From positions 1,550,001 to 1,614,000 of the forward strand of contig NZ_CP045725.1 of NCBI RefSeq assembly GCF_009646095.1: 64,000 nucleotides of DNA. Direction: 5' to 3'. The stretch's first letter is position 1. Each line of letters opens with the position of its first letter. Under the pieces are notes generated by a model. That model was given only the letters and a program-made list of their open reading frames with translations, was not told the DNA's origin and did not search any database. This stretch comes from Raineyella fluvialis (GTDB lineage: Bacteria > Actinomycetota > Actinomycetes > Propionibacteriales > Propionibacteriaceae). The translations under genes and the position numbers were made by a program. Below, in pieces: positions 1 through 7,923 of this stretch.

Positions 1-2
1 GG

Positions 3-989
3 GAGTTCGACTCCACCGAGGGCAAGCCGGCGGGTGCGACCTGGCAGAACTACTACTGCGCGGCCACGAGCACCATGGCCGGGGGCGACCCGGCGCAGCT
101 CTTCACGCCGTCGCTCCAGATGCACGCCGGCTCGGCCATCCCGTCGCTCGACGCGATCACGGACCCGAACGCGGCACCGTTCGACACCGCCGTGCCGGAC
201 ATCTACCGCTACGCGACCTGGAAGCAGGACTTCGAGAAGAACGGCCCGAAGAACTTCCAGATGATGTGGCTGTCCAGTGACCACACCGGCGGCACCGCCG
301 ACCCGGAGGCGCAGGTCGCCGACAACGACCTCGCCGTGGGCAAGATCGTCGACGAGATCTCGCACTCGCCGTACTGGCAGGACTCCGCGATCTTCATCGC
401 CGAGGACGACAGCCAGAACGGTGCCGACCACATCGACGGCCACCGCGCCCCGGTCCAGGTGATCAGCCCGTACGCCGTCCACGGGAAGACCGTCAGCACG
501 TTCTACTCCCAGATCAGCATGGTCCGTACGATCGAGCAGATCCTCGGCGCCCAGCCGCTGAACCAGAAGGTCGCGGCGGCCACCCCGATGTTCGATGCCT
601 TCACCAACAAGGCTGACATGACGCCGTTCTCGGCGGTGCCGAACCAGGTGCCGCTGACCGAGGGCGTCAAGACCGCGCCTGCCTGCGGCTTGGACACGTT
701 GGGCCAGTCCGGCGCCGCGGCTGCTGCGGTGAACGCCGCAGCCGCCAAGGCCGTGGCTGTCCCCGCCTCGATGCGGGACACCGCCCAGGAGTGGGAGAAC
801 TGGTCGGAGCAGCAGCACCTGACCGGCAACGGCGCGAAGGAGGACTTCGCGAACCCCTACCTGTTCAACCGCTGGACCTGGTACCAGGCCCATGACTGGC
901 AGACCCCGTACCCGGGTGACGCCAAGATCTACGGCCCCGACCACGTGCCGGGCATCCCCGCGGGCTCGACCGACCACCAGGACGACTGA
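3..989 (+). CDS. Phosphoesterase family protein, 3' part (5' end outside window)
   Basis: The frame is open from the first bases of the window, so the start lies upstream; about 328 codons are present. The segment DNDLAVGKIVDEISHS, followed by a strand with AIFIAEDDSQ and the motif HIDGHRAPVQVISPY, is characteristic of the phosphoesterase family that includes bacterial acid phosphatases and phospholipase C (Pfam PF04185). These are metal-dependent enzymes of the alkaline phosphatase superfamily, usually exported. The His/Asp pair in DHIDGHR would be metal ligands by family analogy. The substrate cannot be told from this part. The C-terminal 90 residues contain an Ala-rich stretch and then an aromatic-rich tail, as in longer YNCE-type phosphoesterases. 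The next gene on the same strand is unrelated. Confidence 0.85.
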   Translation, partial: EFDSTEGKPAGATWQNYYCAATSTMAGGDPAQLFTPSLQMHAGSAIPSLDAITDPNAAPFDTAVPDIYRYATWKQDFEKNGPKNFQMMWLSSDHTGGTADPEAQVADNDLAVGKIVDEISHSPYWQDSAIFIAEDDSQNGADHIDGHRAPVQVISPYAVHGKTVSTFYSQISMVRTIEQILGAQPLNQKVAAATPMFDAFTNKADMTPFSAVPNQVPLTEGVKTAPACGLDTLGQSGAAAAAVNAAAAKAVAVPASMRDTAQEWENWSEQQHLTGNGAKEDFANPYLFNRWTWYQAHDWQTPYPGDAKIYGPDHVPGIPAGSTDHQDD

Positions 990-1120
990 GTCCCGACCGT
1001 CGCCCTTAGTTGCTGAATGCCCAGGCGCCGGGCTCGACGGAGACCCGTCGGGCCCGGCGTCTGGTGATTGGTGGCGTGCCTTCTGGTCATGCACTGTGCG
1101 GCGCCTGTCAGGATTGCCGC

Positions 1121-2116
1121 ATGCCGGCGAAGGAGATACAGGGGGGCGACGTCATCGGCGCGCAGGTCCGTCGCGCGGTCGTAGGGTCGATATCGCTTGC
1201 CGTCGTGTTCACCCTGTGGGTGGTTCTCAGCAAGGAATCTCGAACGGTCGAGGCACAACTGCCCTGGCAGGACGATCCTTTCGACATCCTCACGTCCTTC
1301 GACTTCGTTCTTCCGCCTGTGGTGGTCGCGGTCATCGTCACCCGATCGGTGGTGCTTTCCTCACCGGGGCCGACGCCGATCCGGCGCGCGCTGGAACTGC
1401 TCCGGGCTTGTGCGGTCCTGATGGCGCTCTGCGGCGTGACGGAACTCAGTTACTGGGTCGCTGTGCTGCTGGGACTTCACCGTTCCGAGTGGGATACATC
1501 GACGGGGTGGGCGATCGGTGGTCTTTCCGTCCTGAGTGTGGCGACGGTCGGCGCCGGAATGTGGTTGGCGCGAGCCACAGGAGCGATCAGGAAGTCCGGG
1601 CAACCCTCCCCGCATCCTGACTGGCTTGACGACGCCGTTGCCGCGGCGGTGATCGTCGCCGGGGTCAGTGGCCCGCTGCGCAACCCCGCCCAGCACTTCG
1701 TCGTCTGGGTCGACCAGCACGTCGTCGCCCTCATCCGTCGTCGACCGGCACTGGCAGGCCTGGCGCTGGCAACTGTGTTGTCGCTGCCCTTCGTGATCGT
1801 GAAGTGGCGCGTGGAGCATTACCCGGCGGTGCTCCTGGTCCTCTCGTTCCTCTTGCCGGTCGAGGCGATCTGCGCAGCTCTGTGGGTGGCCGGAAGGATC
1901 ATCAGCATCCCTGCGTCAGCCCGACGGCAACACCCGCTGGGGTCGACCGTGGCGGTCGGTGGATGCCTTGGGGGAGTGGCAGTCTTCGCCTTCCACGATG
2001 CCCTGCTGACGCACCCGAATCCCTCCGGCGCTCTCCTGCTGCTTCTCGGCGCGAGTCTTGCGGCTGCCGTTCTGACGCTCTTCACGTATCTGGCCCTCAA
2101 ACGGGCGCGCCACTGA
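1121..2116 (+). CDS. Polytopic membrane protein of unknown function
   Basis: I do not recognise this 331-residue protein. It contains about eight or nine hydrophobic segments spread over its whole length, including VVGSISLAVVFTLWVVL near residue 20 and GALLLLLGASLAAAVLTL near the C terminus, and few long soluble loops, so it is an integral membrane protein. The frame is open further upstream to position 1010, but that extension is Arg/Cys-rich and unlike a membrane protein N terminus, so I chose the ATG at 1121; no strong ribosome binding site precedes it. No catalytic motif is visible. The neighbouring genes give no functional hint. Confidence 0.6.
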   Translation: MPAKEIQGGDVIGAQVRRAVVGSISLAVVFTLWVVLSKESRTVEAQLPWQDDPFDILTSFDFVLPPVVVAVIVTRSVVLSSPGPTPIRRALELLRACAVLMALCGVTELSYWVAVLLGLHRSEWDTSTGWAIGGLSVLSVATVGAGMWLARATGAIRKSGQPSPHPDWLDDAVAAAVIVAGVSGPLRNPAQHFVVWVDQHVVALIRRRPALAGLALATVLSLPFVIVKWRVEHYPAVLLVLSFLLPVEAICAALWVAGRIISIPASARRQHPLGSTVAVGGCLGGVAVFAFHDALLTHPNPSGALLLLLGASLAAAVLTLFTYLALKRARH

Positions 2117-2186
2117 AGGGTCGGTGCCGCTGTGCCGGAGAGTGCCGGCAGAAGCCACGTCCGCCGACGGGCGGCTGTCCGGGTCA

Positions 2187-2352
2187 GCAGCAGCACCCGA
2201 CCGGCCTCGGTCATCATCGTCTCCAGCTCGGAGATGAGAGAGGCTCCGGCCATGCAGCCGCTGTAGAGACTGAGGTCGCCGCGGATGTCGTCGGGCAGCT
2301 CGGTGGAGGCGACGACGTCGGGGATGGCGATGCGGCCGCTCGGGCGCAGCAT
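2187..2352 (-). pseudogene. Remnant of arsenite S-adenosylmethionine methyltransferase (ArsM-like)
   Basis: On the minus strand about 55 codons encode GRIAIPDVVASTELPDDI and then LYSGCMAGASLISELETM, which match the conserved block of ArsM-family arsenite methyltransferases (RxAISDVVA, then CIAGAxxxxELexxLxxAGF), including the Cys of the CxAGA motif. The N-terminal SAM-binding motifs and the C-terminal part are absent in every frame nearby, so this is a broken fragment. No arsenic resistance gene remains beside it. The family assignment rests on memory of the motif, not on a search. Confidence 0.6.
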
Positions 2353-2719
2353 GCGACGGCTTCACAGCCTTCGCTGTGGCCACCGAACTGGTCGGCCGCT
2401 TCCTCTCCCCGTAGTCGACGTCAGCGCAGACGCCCAGACGTGGTCTGCGACCCGAGCCGCCTGGCAGCAATCACTCATCCAGCAGCCACGCCATTCACCC
2501 AAGATTCGAGAGCAATACCCAATCCGTGCCCTGAAATGTATAGCAAAACCAAACGTGATTGTTGCAGGGTTCCGGCGTGGGGAGGGGCGGATCCTGATCT
2601 CGCTGGCCGGCGTTGCCCCTGCGTCCCGATCAGCTGCCCGCCTGTGAAAGTTCCCTCTCGATGCCCTGCGCCTGTAGCCTGAGGGGTGAGCGTCAGCTCG
2701 TCTTGTCTCCGGGGAAGAT

Positions 2720-2740
2720 CTAGGGATTGACTAGGGATTG
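2720..2740. repeat. Direct repeat CTAGGGATTG x2 upstream of an unknown gene
   Basis: Two perfect copies of CTAGGGATTG start at 2720 and 2731, an 11-bp period that places them on one face of the helix. They lie 37 bp before the start codon of the gene at 2777, so they could be a regulator binding site. A TTGACT overlaps the junction of the copies, but no convincing -10 follows. Confidence 0.4.
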
Positions 2741-2776
2741 TTCACCCGCCAATTCGGAATGTGAAGAGGTAGGACC

Positions 2777-3553
2777 ATGAATACCGAAGATGTGACGAGC
2801 TACATCGAGCAGGTCGAGTTGGCGTCGCCGGAGGAGTCGATGCTCCTCGCGGGGGAGGATCTACCCCAATTCGAGGACTGGACCCCTCAGGGTGCTGTCG
2901 TCGACTCGAACCTCGTTACGTATCCCGAGGGAACTCGCCTGAGTGTCAAGAACGCGGTTGGAGCCTGGCTGTTGTTCGCCCAGCGGGCGGCTTCCGCCAA
3001 AGTCCCCGACAAAGAGGACACGATAGGGTGGGCCTCCGCATACCATGACACCCTTCTAAGGACAGGCTGGGTGCAACGCGGCCAGACCGATGCCTGGACG
3101 GAGGAGAACCTCACTGGCTCGAAGGTGCACGAGCAGATCCTTGCCGTGGTCACCGTGGTTCTGGGGGCGGCACCCGCCGCATTGGCCATCGTGACAGCGG
3201 CACTCAAGAGCCTCCAGGCGATGGACCAGGAGTCTCCGTGGATCACGCTCTTCGACCGGCGTGGAAAGGATGCGACTGCTGTCGGTTTTCAAGTAGCCAA
3301 CTGTGAAGCGAGCGATGACGGCGGCGCGGCCCTTCACGCGGTGGATTTCCGGCTGCGGGCCAAGCAAACACTGACCCAAGTGCTGTTCTTCAAGCTCACT
3401 CGGAACGAGGCGTCCTTGTTTCGTCGGGGGGTCGTCCTCGAATTAACGCCGGACGTACTCAAGGATATCGGACCAGCCATTCAGAAGCGCGTCCGAGCCG
3501 ACATGCTCGACAGTATCGCTGCTATCGATCTGGCGGTTCCTGCCCCCAACTGA
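2777..3553 (+). CDS. Protein of unknown function with a central hydrophobic segment
   Basis: This 258-residue protein resembles no family that I know. Start is the ATG after GTGAAGAGGTAGGACC, a fair ribosome binding site. Residues 1-40 are acidic; residues 121-144 (ILAVVTVVLGAAPAALAIVT onward) form one hydrophobic segment long enough to cross a membrane or pack in a pore; the C-terminal half alternates beta-like and amphipathic stretches (FRLRAKQTLTQVLFFKL). It has no signal peptide. It ends 68 bp from the end of the CHAT protease gene, which is on the opposite strand, so the two are convergent neighbours and not an operon. A functional link to the protease is speculation. Base composition is a little lower in GC than the housekeeping genes. 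Confidence 0.7.
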   Translation: MNTEDVTSYIEQVELASPEESMLLAGEDLPQFEDWTPQGAVVDSNLVTYPEGTRLSVKNAVGAWLLFAQRAASAKVPDKEDTIGWASAYHDTLLRTGWVQRGQTDAWTEENLTGSKVHEQILAVVTVVLGAAPAALAIVTAALKSLQAMDQESPWITLFDRRGKDATAVGFQVANCEASDDGGAALHAVDFRLRAKQTLTQVLFFKLTRNEASLFRRGVVLELTPDVLKDIGPAIQKRVRADMLDSIAAIDLAVPAPN

Positions 3554-3620
3554 TCCGCTTGGCCCGACAAGAGGCCCGTCACGGGTCAGGTTGCACGCGA
3601 GCCGCCATGTGACACTCAGG

Positions 3621-5684
3621 TCAGGCACTCGGCGCCACCAGTGCGGGGTCGATGCGGGTGTCGATGTCGCAGTGCACTGCGTACAGAAGGCCCAAGGGGT
3701 TCCTGTAGCGGTCGAGGAAGTCCCGTCGTGTCGCCAGCATGGCTTCGCCGATCGGCTGCCCGTCGAAAAGACGGTCGAAGAAGGCTTCTGCAAACCGAAT
3801 CGCGAACAGGCCTGGCATCTTGGACTGGGTGCCGATGACTCCACGGGCGCCTCTGGAAAGGAAGTACGGTACGAAGCCCGTGTAGAAGAGTGGGGTCAGG
3901 TCCGCGGATTCACAGGCGTTGATGAACACGAGCGGCTGCTTGGGCAACCTGAGACTCACCCCTGCGTTGTCGTTCAGGTCATCCAGGGTCAACGGACTGT
4001 TCGGTTCCATGGTGATGGCCGCCCGGCCGGTGTCGTCGTTGCGTCCCTGAGCGACCGCATGGCAGTAGAAGTAGACGATCTGGTCGCCGTTGCTGGGATC
4101 CTTCAAGGCTTCTAGCACGGCGGTTCGTGTGGTGCGCGGCCGCAGCGAGAGTCTTTTCCGTTGCGATGGGAGATGCTGCCAACGCTGCTGGTGCTCCTGC
4201 ACTCTGGAATTCACCAGGTCCGGCCCGACACGGAGATTGAGGTTCAAACCCACTGTCAGCTCTGGGGTGCTGCTGATCTTCAGGGTCCTGCCGCGCAGAA
4301 GCGGGCCGAGCGGTACTTGCTCGATCAGATGTCGCAGGCCGAGGAAGTAGTCCCAGTCGAGAGTGGCGTCATCGCTGACGTCGCCGACATAAAGCAGCGC
4401 CCAAGGGATTGCTGCCTCTTTGTCGACCACCTGCAGAGTCAGCAAAGCCTGGGCGTCGATCGCTTCAGCCCGAAGATAGTTCCCCAATGCTTTGGCGTCG
4501 GAGCCTGCTTGGGGATGGAAGAACAGCTTGCGGAACAGCCTCCCCCCGGCTTTGGCAAGCGTCCTGAGGGCGTCGCGCTCAAGAGGTGGCGGGATCTGGA
4601 AGCCTGTCTGGAACACGAGCTTGCCGGCGTCGTCGCGAAGCCTGACGACACTGAGGAGCTTCTGCTGGACGTGGTCGATCTCGGCGGCCAACTCCTCGGT
4701 GGTTATCGGAAGGAAGACCGTCGGACTCAGAACTCCTCCGGCTGTGATGATGCACTCGTAACCCGAGCGGCTCGCCCGCTGCAGGATCAAGCTCATGTCG
4801 CGCGGCTCCAGGTGTCTGAGGGCGTCCGGGGGCCGCCCTACCTTGGTCAAGGTGGCAGGGCCCGCCGTCCCCGCCCACACAGTGAAGTGAAGCAGGTTCA
4901 CGAAGTTGCCGTGGAGGTGCACGGCGGCAGTGATTGTGCAGGCGCCCTCGTAGCGCGCCGCGACCACGAACCGCGCCGGCACCGGAGTTCGACCCCGGCG
5001 CGGCACCACGAGATCGGCGACCGGCTTGCCGCGAATGTCGAAGTCCTCTGAGGACACCTGCACGGTAAGCGTCAGTGCTTCCACCGACGTGTCGGTGAAC
5101 AGACTCTCGTCGAACGTTTCGGCGGCAGCAGCGCCCTCGATTTCAGGATCGACGCTGAAGAGAACGGTGTAGTCCGTGCCGACCTGTAGCGGCGTGTCGG
5201 GATCGCAGTCCTCGATATCGGCACGCCACTGGCGGGGTCGGACGTCGGAGGGTTGCCGCGGGATCGTTTCGGTGCTGGGGCCCGCGTCGTTGCCGAATTT
5301 GTCCTCGTCGGGAGGCAGGCCGCCTTCGTCGTAGGCAAAATCGCGGGCCTCGTCCGGGTCAGGTTTCCACTGATTGAATGCGAGCCCAGCCGACCCCAGG
5401 TTGATGGACGGTGCGATCAATCTCAACGTGATCGCCATGCGCAGGTACAGGAGAATGGCCTTGGCTGTGGTCCTCCAGTGGCGTGCCTCGATCAGGTCGG
5501 GGGGTCCGTTTTCGTGGCCAGCAGTATCGCGAGGTTGTTCATGGCGCTGGTGTTGCCGGCGTTGGCGGCGGTGGTCCACCAGTGGCGTGCCTCGATCAGG
5601 TCGGGGGGGTCCGTTTTCGTGGCCAGCAGTATCGCGAGGTTGTTCATGGCGCTCGTGTTGCCGGCGTTGGCGGCGGTGGTCCAC
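3621..5684 (-). CDS. CHAT-domain caspase-like protease, main (C-terminal) part of a split gene
   Basis: This is a CHAT (caspase HetF-associated with TPRs) family cysteine protease. The C-terminal third carries the His in IVYFYCHA (codon near 4060) and the Cys in LVFINACESA (codon near 3912), the expected catalytic dyad, followed by GARGVIGTQ and the FAEAFFDRL helix of the family. Between the repeats and the protease are about 350 residues that I cannot assign, partly beta-rich. The true reading enters from the minus-strand frame beginning at 5956: that frame encodes Sel1 repeats and is lost at a run of six C (5499-5504), where the other two repeat copies have seven. Codons of this frame above about 5500 are the Sel1 repeats in the wrong frame and are not real protein. 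With one C restored the product is roughly 735-780 residues. Confidence 0.75.
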   Translation of the reverse strand: MDHRRQRRQHERHEQPRDTAGHENGPPRPDRGTPLVDHRRQRRQHQRHEQPRDTAGHENGPPDLIEARHWRTTAKAILLYLRMAITLRLIAPSINLGSAGLAFNQWKPDPDEARDFAYDEGGLPPDEDKFGNDAGPSTETIPRQPSDVRPRQWRADIEDCDPDTPLQVGTDYTVLFSVDPEIEGAAAAETFDESLFTDTSVEALTLTVQVSSEDFDIRGKPVADLVVPRRGRTPVPARFVVAARYEGACTITAAVHLHGNFVNLLHFTVWAGTAGPATLTKVGRPPDALRHLEPRDMSLILQRASRSGYECIITAGGVLSPTVFLPITTEELAAEIDHVQQKLLSVVRLRDDAGKLVFQTGFQIPPPLERDALRTLAKAGGRLFRKLFFHPQAGSDAKALGNYLRAEAIDAQALLTLQVVDKEAAIPWALLYVGDVSDDATLDWDYFLGLRHLIEQVPLGPLLRGRTLKISSTPELTVGLNLNLRVGPDLVNSRVQEHQQRWQHLPSQRKRLSLRPRTTRTAVLEALKDPSNGDQIVYFYCHAVAQGRNDDTGRAAITMEPNSPLTLDDLNDNAGVSLRLPKQPLVFINACESADLTPLFYTGFVPYFLSRGARGVIGTQSKMPGLFAIRFAEAFFDRLFDGQPIGEAMLATRRDFLDRYRNPLGLLYAVHCDIDTRIDPALVAPSA

Positions 5685-5785
5685 CAGTGGCGTGCCTCGA
5701 TCAGGTCGGGGGGGTCCATTCTCGTGCCCAGCAGTATCCCGAGTCTGTTCATGGCGTTGGTGTCACCGGACTTGGCGGCGCTGGT
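5480..5785. repeat. 105-bp tandem repeats encoding Sel1 units
   Basis: Three tandem copies with a 105-bp period (35 codons). The G-runs on the plus strand mark them: 5499-5504 (six G), 5603-5609 (seven G) and 5708-5714 (seven G). Copies one and two are almost identical over about 100 bp, and copy three has diverged. The near-identity of two copies suggests recent duplication or gene conversion, and the homopolymers make the block prone to slippage and to assembly error. Confidence 0.85.
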
Positions 5786-5956
5786 GTAGGCCTCGATTGC
5801 CGCTGAGAAGGGCGATTCCCCCACGCGGAAGCCTCGGCATGGGTCATCGGTTTCCTCCCACCAGCCGGTGGAGCGCCCTGGGCACCCGCTGATATTGCCC
5901 CGATCGGGGCACGGGCTCGAGGTGATACTCCTGGTGAACGGGTCCGCCGTCAGCAT
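5492..5956 (-). CDS. Sel1-like repeat region, N-terminal part of the split CHAT protease gene
   Basis: Two complete 35-residue Sel1-like helical repeats and the start of a third are read here, with the signature LIEARHWWTTAANAGNT then AMNNLAILLATKTDPPD. Such repeats bind proteins or peptides and often act as the sensing module of TPR/Sel1-CHAT proteases. The frame stops at 5492 because the third copy has C6 in place of C7; adding one C continues as LIEARHWRTTAKAILLYL in the frame of the CHAT part. The start is uncertain: the ATG at 5956 gives an unconvincing Cys/Pro/Arg-rich leader, and the GTG at 5824 (VGESPFSAAIEAY) begins exactly at the first helix and follows GAGG, so it may be the real start. 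There is no separate stop-start arrangement suggesting two genes. Confidence 0.65.
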   Translation of the reverse strand: MLTADPFTRSITSSPCPDRGNISGCPGRSTGWWEETDDPCRGFRVGESPFSAAIEAYTSAAKSGDTNAMNRLGILLGTRMDPPDLIEARHWWTTAANAGNTSAMNNLAILLATKTDPPDLIEARHWWTTAANAGNTSAMNNLAILLATKTDPPT

Positions 5957-6215
5957 CGGCGACGATTACGCTCATCGTCCCACTCGGGGTAGAGCAGGTC
6001 AGGCAAGACCCACCGCGGATTCCTTCAGGTGCAGCCCTCGGTGGTTGGCGGTTGCCCTGACCACGCCGAACGGCACGAGCCCGGGGTCCATCGGGTAGAT
6101 GAGCTTCGGCTACTCCTCCACGCGGGCATCCCTCGATGAGCCAACGCGGACCGTTGTGCTGGCCCCACCCCTCGCGGATGATGGACGTAACCCCACGCGA
6201 GCCAAAGGTCTGTGG

Positions 6216-6941
6216 ATGCCAGCGACTTCTACCTTCCAAGGTGTCCGGGCGATTGCCCTCGCTGCGCTGGCGGTGCATGTCGTGATCGGCCTGGTCAGTT
6301 CCGTGCTGTTTGTCGCGGCGTTCAGATTCCGCCTCGACTACTTCCTCGACCTCGCTTCACTCGTCGATGCGGGACCGGTCTCTGCGGAACTGCTCCGCTG
6401 GGCGGCGACGGCAGACCTTCTCAGCTACTACCTTCCCGTTCCGGTGATTGCGTACGCCCTATGGTGCTCGCTGCGTCCCCGTTCCGCCGTCGTCGCCGAC
6501 TTGTCGCTCGTCGCTGCGTGCGCCTATGCCGTGGCAGGAGGCATCGGTGCCGTGATGCTGGCCGTCGTCGCGCCGTCGCTGATGCATGCTCGGGCGGCAG
6601 GTGCAGACCCCGCCGTCACGGTGGTCTTCGCTGCCGTCACCACCACTGTGTACGCAATCTGGCAGGTTCTTGATCCCCTCCTTCTCAGCGCCTGGTGGCT
6701 GGGGGCGAGCCTGCTCCTGCGTCGCGACCACCGGCGTTTCGCCGTTGTCATGGGGGCGCTGGGTGGCACGGCCGCGGTGGGGGCACTGCTGACTCTCGTA
6801 AAGGCCCGGCCGGTCCTCGGCGCCTTGGCCGGTGTGGTCTTCGTACTGTGGACGGCGTGGGAGGTGTGGCTCTTCGTCCTGATCTGGCGGCGCGCGGAGC
6901 CCTTCGACATCCTCGCCGTAGACACGTCTGACCACGTGTGA
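6216..6941 (+). CDS. Membrane protein of unknown function
   Basis: The 241-residue product has six or seven hydrophobic segments (for example LAALAVHVVIGLVSSVLFVA at residues 15-34 and LAGVVFVLWTAWEVWLFVLI near the C terminus). I see a general resemblance to small actinobacterial DUF4386-like membrane proteins but cannot assign a family. The ATG at 6216 is preceded by AAAGG at a good distance; the frame is open upstream to 6099, but that stretch is not membrane-like. The gene is divergent from the Sel1-CHAT gene and followed by a toxin-antitoxin pair. Confidence 0.65.
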   Translation: MPATSTFQGVRAIALAALAVHVVIGLVSSVLFVAAFRFRLDYFLDLASLVDAGPVSAELLRWAATADLLSYYLPVPVIAYALWCSLRPRSAVVADLSLVAACAYAVAGGIGAVMLAVVAPSLMHARAAGADPAVTVVFAAVTTTVYAIWQVLDPLLLSAWWLGASLLLRRDHRRFAVVMGALGGTAAVGALLTLVKARPVLGALAGVVFVLWTAWEVWLFVLIWRRAEPFDILAVDTSDHV

Positions 6942-7147
6942 CCTCAGTGCCCCTGCGCATCCCGTCCTCCTCTCCCGAGCCCGGCCAGCGTGGGCTCCTT
7001 GCCCACGCGTTCATCGTGGCGGGAGGAGAGATCACCAAGGAGGCTCGCTGTCGGCCAGCAAGGTGCAAGCCGTCATGGCTCCGCGGCGTCTGCCTTAGCC
7101 GTCCGTGCCTACAGATAGCCTTCGGGTGGCGATGGTGGGGGGGGCGT

Positions 7148-7564
7148 GTGGGCGAGTGGACCATTGAGTATGAGGGGGACCGGTTCGAGAAGTTCTTCCT
7201 GGGCTTGCCCGAGTACGAGCAGGCAGTGTTGGATGCAGCCATCACCCATGTCCTGGCGGTCCGCGGTATCGACATCTGCAACGGGGAGTGGGGCAAGCCC
7301 CTCGGTGAAGGCCTGTACGAGTTCCGGGTGCGTCGGTCGCTGCAGGCTATCCTCACCGAGGCCGGGATGCCGCTGCCCGAGGACCTGGCCGGCGCTGATC
7401 GGCAGGTGCTTCTCCGCGTGCTGTGTGCCTTCCGTGGGAACAAGATCGTGTTGCTGTACAGCGGGTACGACAAGCAGCGGGACCCCTCCGCCAAACGTCA
7501 GGCCCGGGAGATCGCTGCCGCGCGGAGGTGGCATCGCGCCGGGAGGAAGCACCGCAGGGATTGA
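7148..7564 (+). CDS. higB: RelE/HigB-type toxin (phage-derived Gp49-like family)
   Basis: The 138-residue product has the layout of the Gp49-like/HigB toxins (PF05973): an N-terminal strand WTIEYEGD, a long helix, the central GKPLGEGLYEFRVR strand with basic residues, LRVLCAFRGNKIVLLYSGY and a Lys/Arg-rich C-terminal helix (AKRQAREIAAARRW). Family members are ribosome-dependent mRNA interferases. It is followed 59 bp later by an XRE-type antitoxin gene, the toxin-first order typical of higBA. The start GTG at 7148 follows a G-rich Shine-Dalgarno-like run; upstream in-frame sequence does not look coding. It is somewhat longer than the usual 110-120 residues. Confidence 0.75.
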   Translation: MGEWTIEYEGDRFEKFFLGLPEYEQAVLDAAITHVLAVRGIDICNGEWGKPLGEGLYEFRVRRSLQAILTEAGMPLPEDLAGADRQVLLRVLCAFRGNKIVLLYSGYDKQRDPSAKRQAREIAAARRWHRAGRKHRRD

Positions 7565-7591
7565 CGCCTCTGAACCGCGTACGCCTAATAT
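7561..7591 (+). promoter_or_regulatory. Antitoxin promoter (TTGACG - 19 bp - TAATAT)
   Basis: TTGACG at 7561-7566 and TAATAT at 7586-7591 are separated by 19 bp. The -35 element overlaps the stop codon of the toxin gene, and the antitoxin start lies 33 bp after the -10. A private antitoxin promoter behind the toxin gene is a known arrangement in higBA loci and lets antitoxin exceed toxin. Confidence 0.6.
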
Positions 7592-7623
7592 GGCTTTACA
7601 CGCATAGAGGAGATGTCCCCGTC

Positions 7624-7923
7624 ATGGCACGTAGCTTCGCGGACCTCGCGTCCCGCGCAAAGGAGTCCTGGTCGGGCGACGCCCACCAGGTCAACGAGGC
7701 GGCCAGCAAGGTCTTCAAGGCGGAGGTCAGCGCCCAAGAGGCGCTGGGCGCCGATCTGGCTGACGCTCGCCACGGCCGCAACATCACCCAGAAAGTCCTC
7801 TCGGACCTCTCTGGTGTCCCGCAGTCGGAGATCAGCAGGATCGAGAGTGGCCGGGCGAACCCCACGATCGAGACCGTCGCCCGCCTGGCTGCCGCACTCG
7901 ACAAGAAGCTCGTGCTTCAGTAG
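7624..7923 (+). CDS. higA: XRE-family antitoxin (HigA-like)
   Basis: This 99-residue protein has a C-terminal helix-turn-helix of the XRE/Cro type: GRNITQKVLSDLSGVPQSEI followed by SRIESGRANPTIETVARLAA. The N-terminal 40 residues are probably the toxin-binding region. The ATG at 7624 follows AGAGGAG at a good distance. It would neutralise the toxin encoded just upstream and repress the locus; its own promoter lies at the end of the toxin gene. The next gene, dnaB, is convergent. Confidence 0.85.
   Translation: MARSFADLASRAKESWSGDAHQVNEAASKVFKAEVSAQEALGADLADARHGRNITQKVLSDLSGVPQSEISRIESGRANPTIETVARLAAALDKKLVLQ

Larger units (their letters stand above)
2117..2776. other. 660-bp stretch without an intact gene
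   Basis: No reading frame here looks coding along its length. The stretch holds a fragment of an arsenite methyltransferase gene on the minus strand (listed separately) and, just before the next gene, an 11-bp-spaced direct repeat. The DNA around 2480-2580 is visibly less GC-rich than the flanking genes, consistent with a decayed or inserted segment. Confidence 0.6.

Noticed and set aside
1804..2682. A 292-codon plus-strand frame across the end of the membrane protein gene and the gap
   Set aside because: It overlaps a better frame, is Arg/Pro/Cys-rich and contains the arsM remnant in antisense.
2777..3553. Unknown protein as a bacterial gasdermin
   Set aside because: Length and neighbourhood to a protease fit, but the N-terminal region and Cys near the start expected of bacterial gasdermins are absent and the gene order is convergent.
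5480..5785. CRISPR array
   Set aside because: The 105-bp units are contiguous coding repeats without spacers; no other array was seen in the window.
5844..5974. A 43-codon minus-strand frame (MSVIVADADGGPVHQEYH) before the Sel1-CHAT gene
   Set aside because: It overlaps the Sel1 leader in another frame, has no homology that I know and could be a chance frame; it leaves the true N terminus open.
5999..6091. A 30-codon minus-strand frame starting MDPGLVPFGVV upstream of the Sel1 part
   Set aside because: It is too short, has no clear ribosome binding site and no recognisable sequence.
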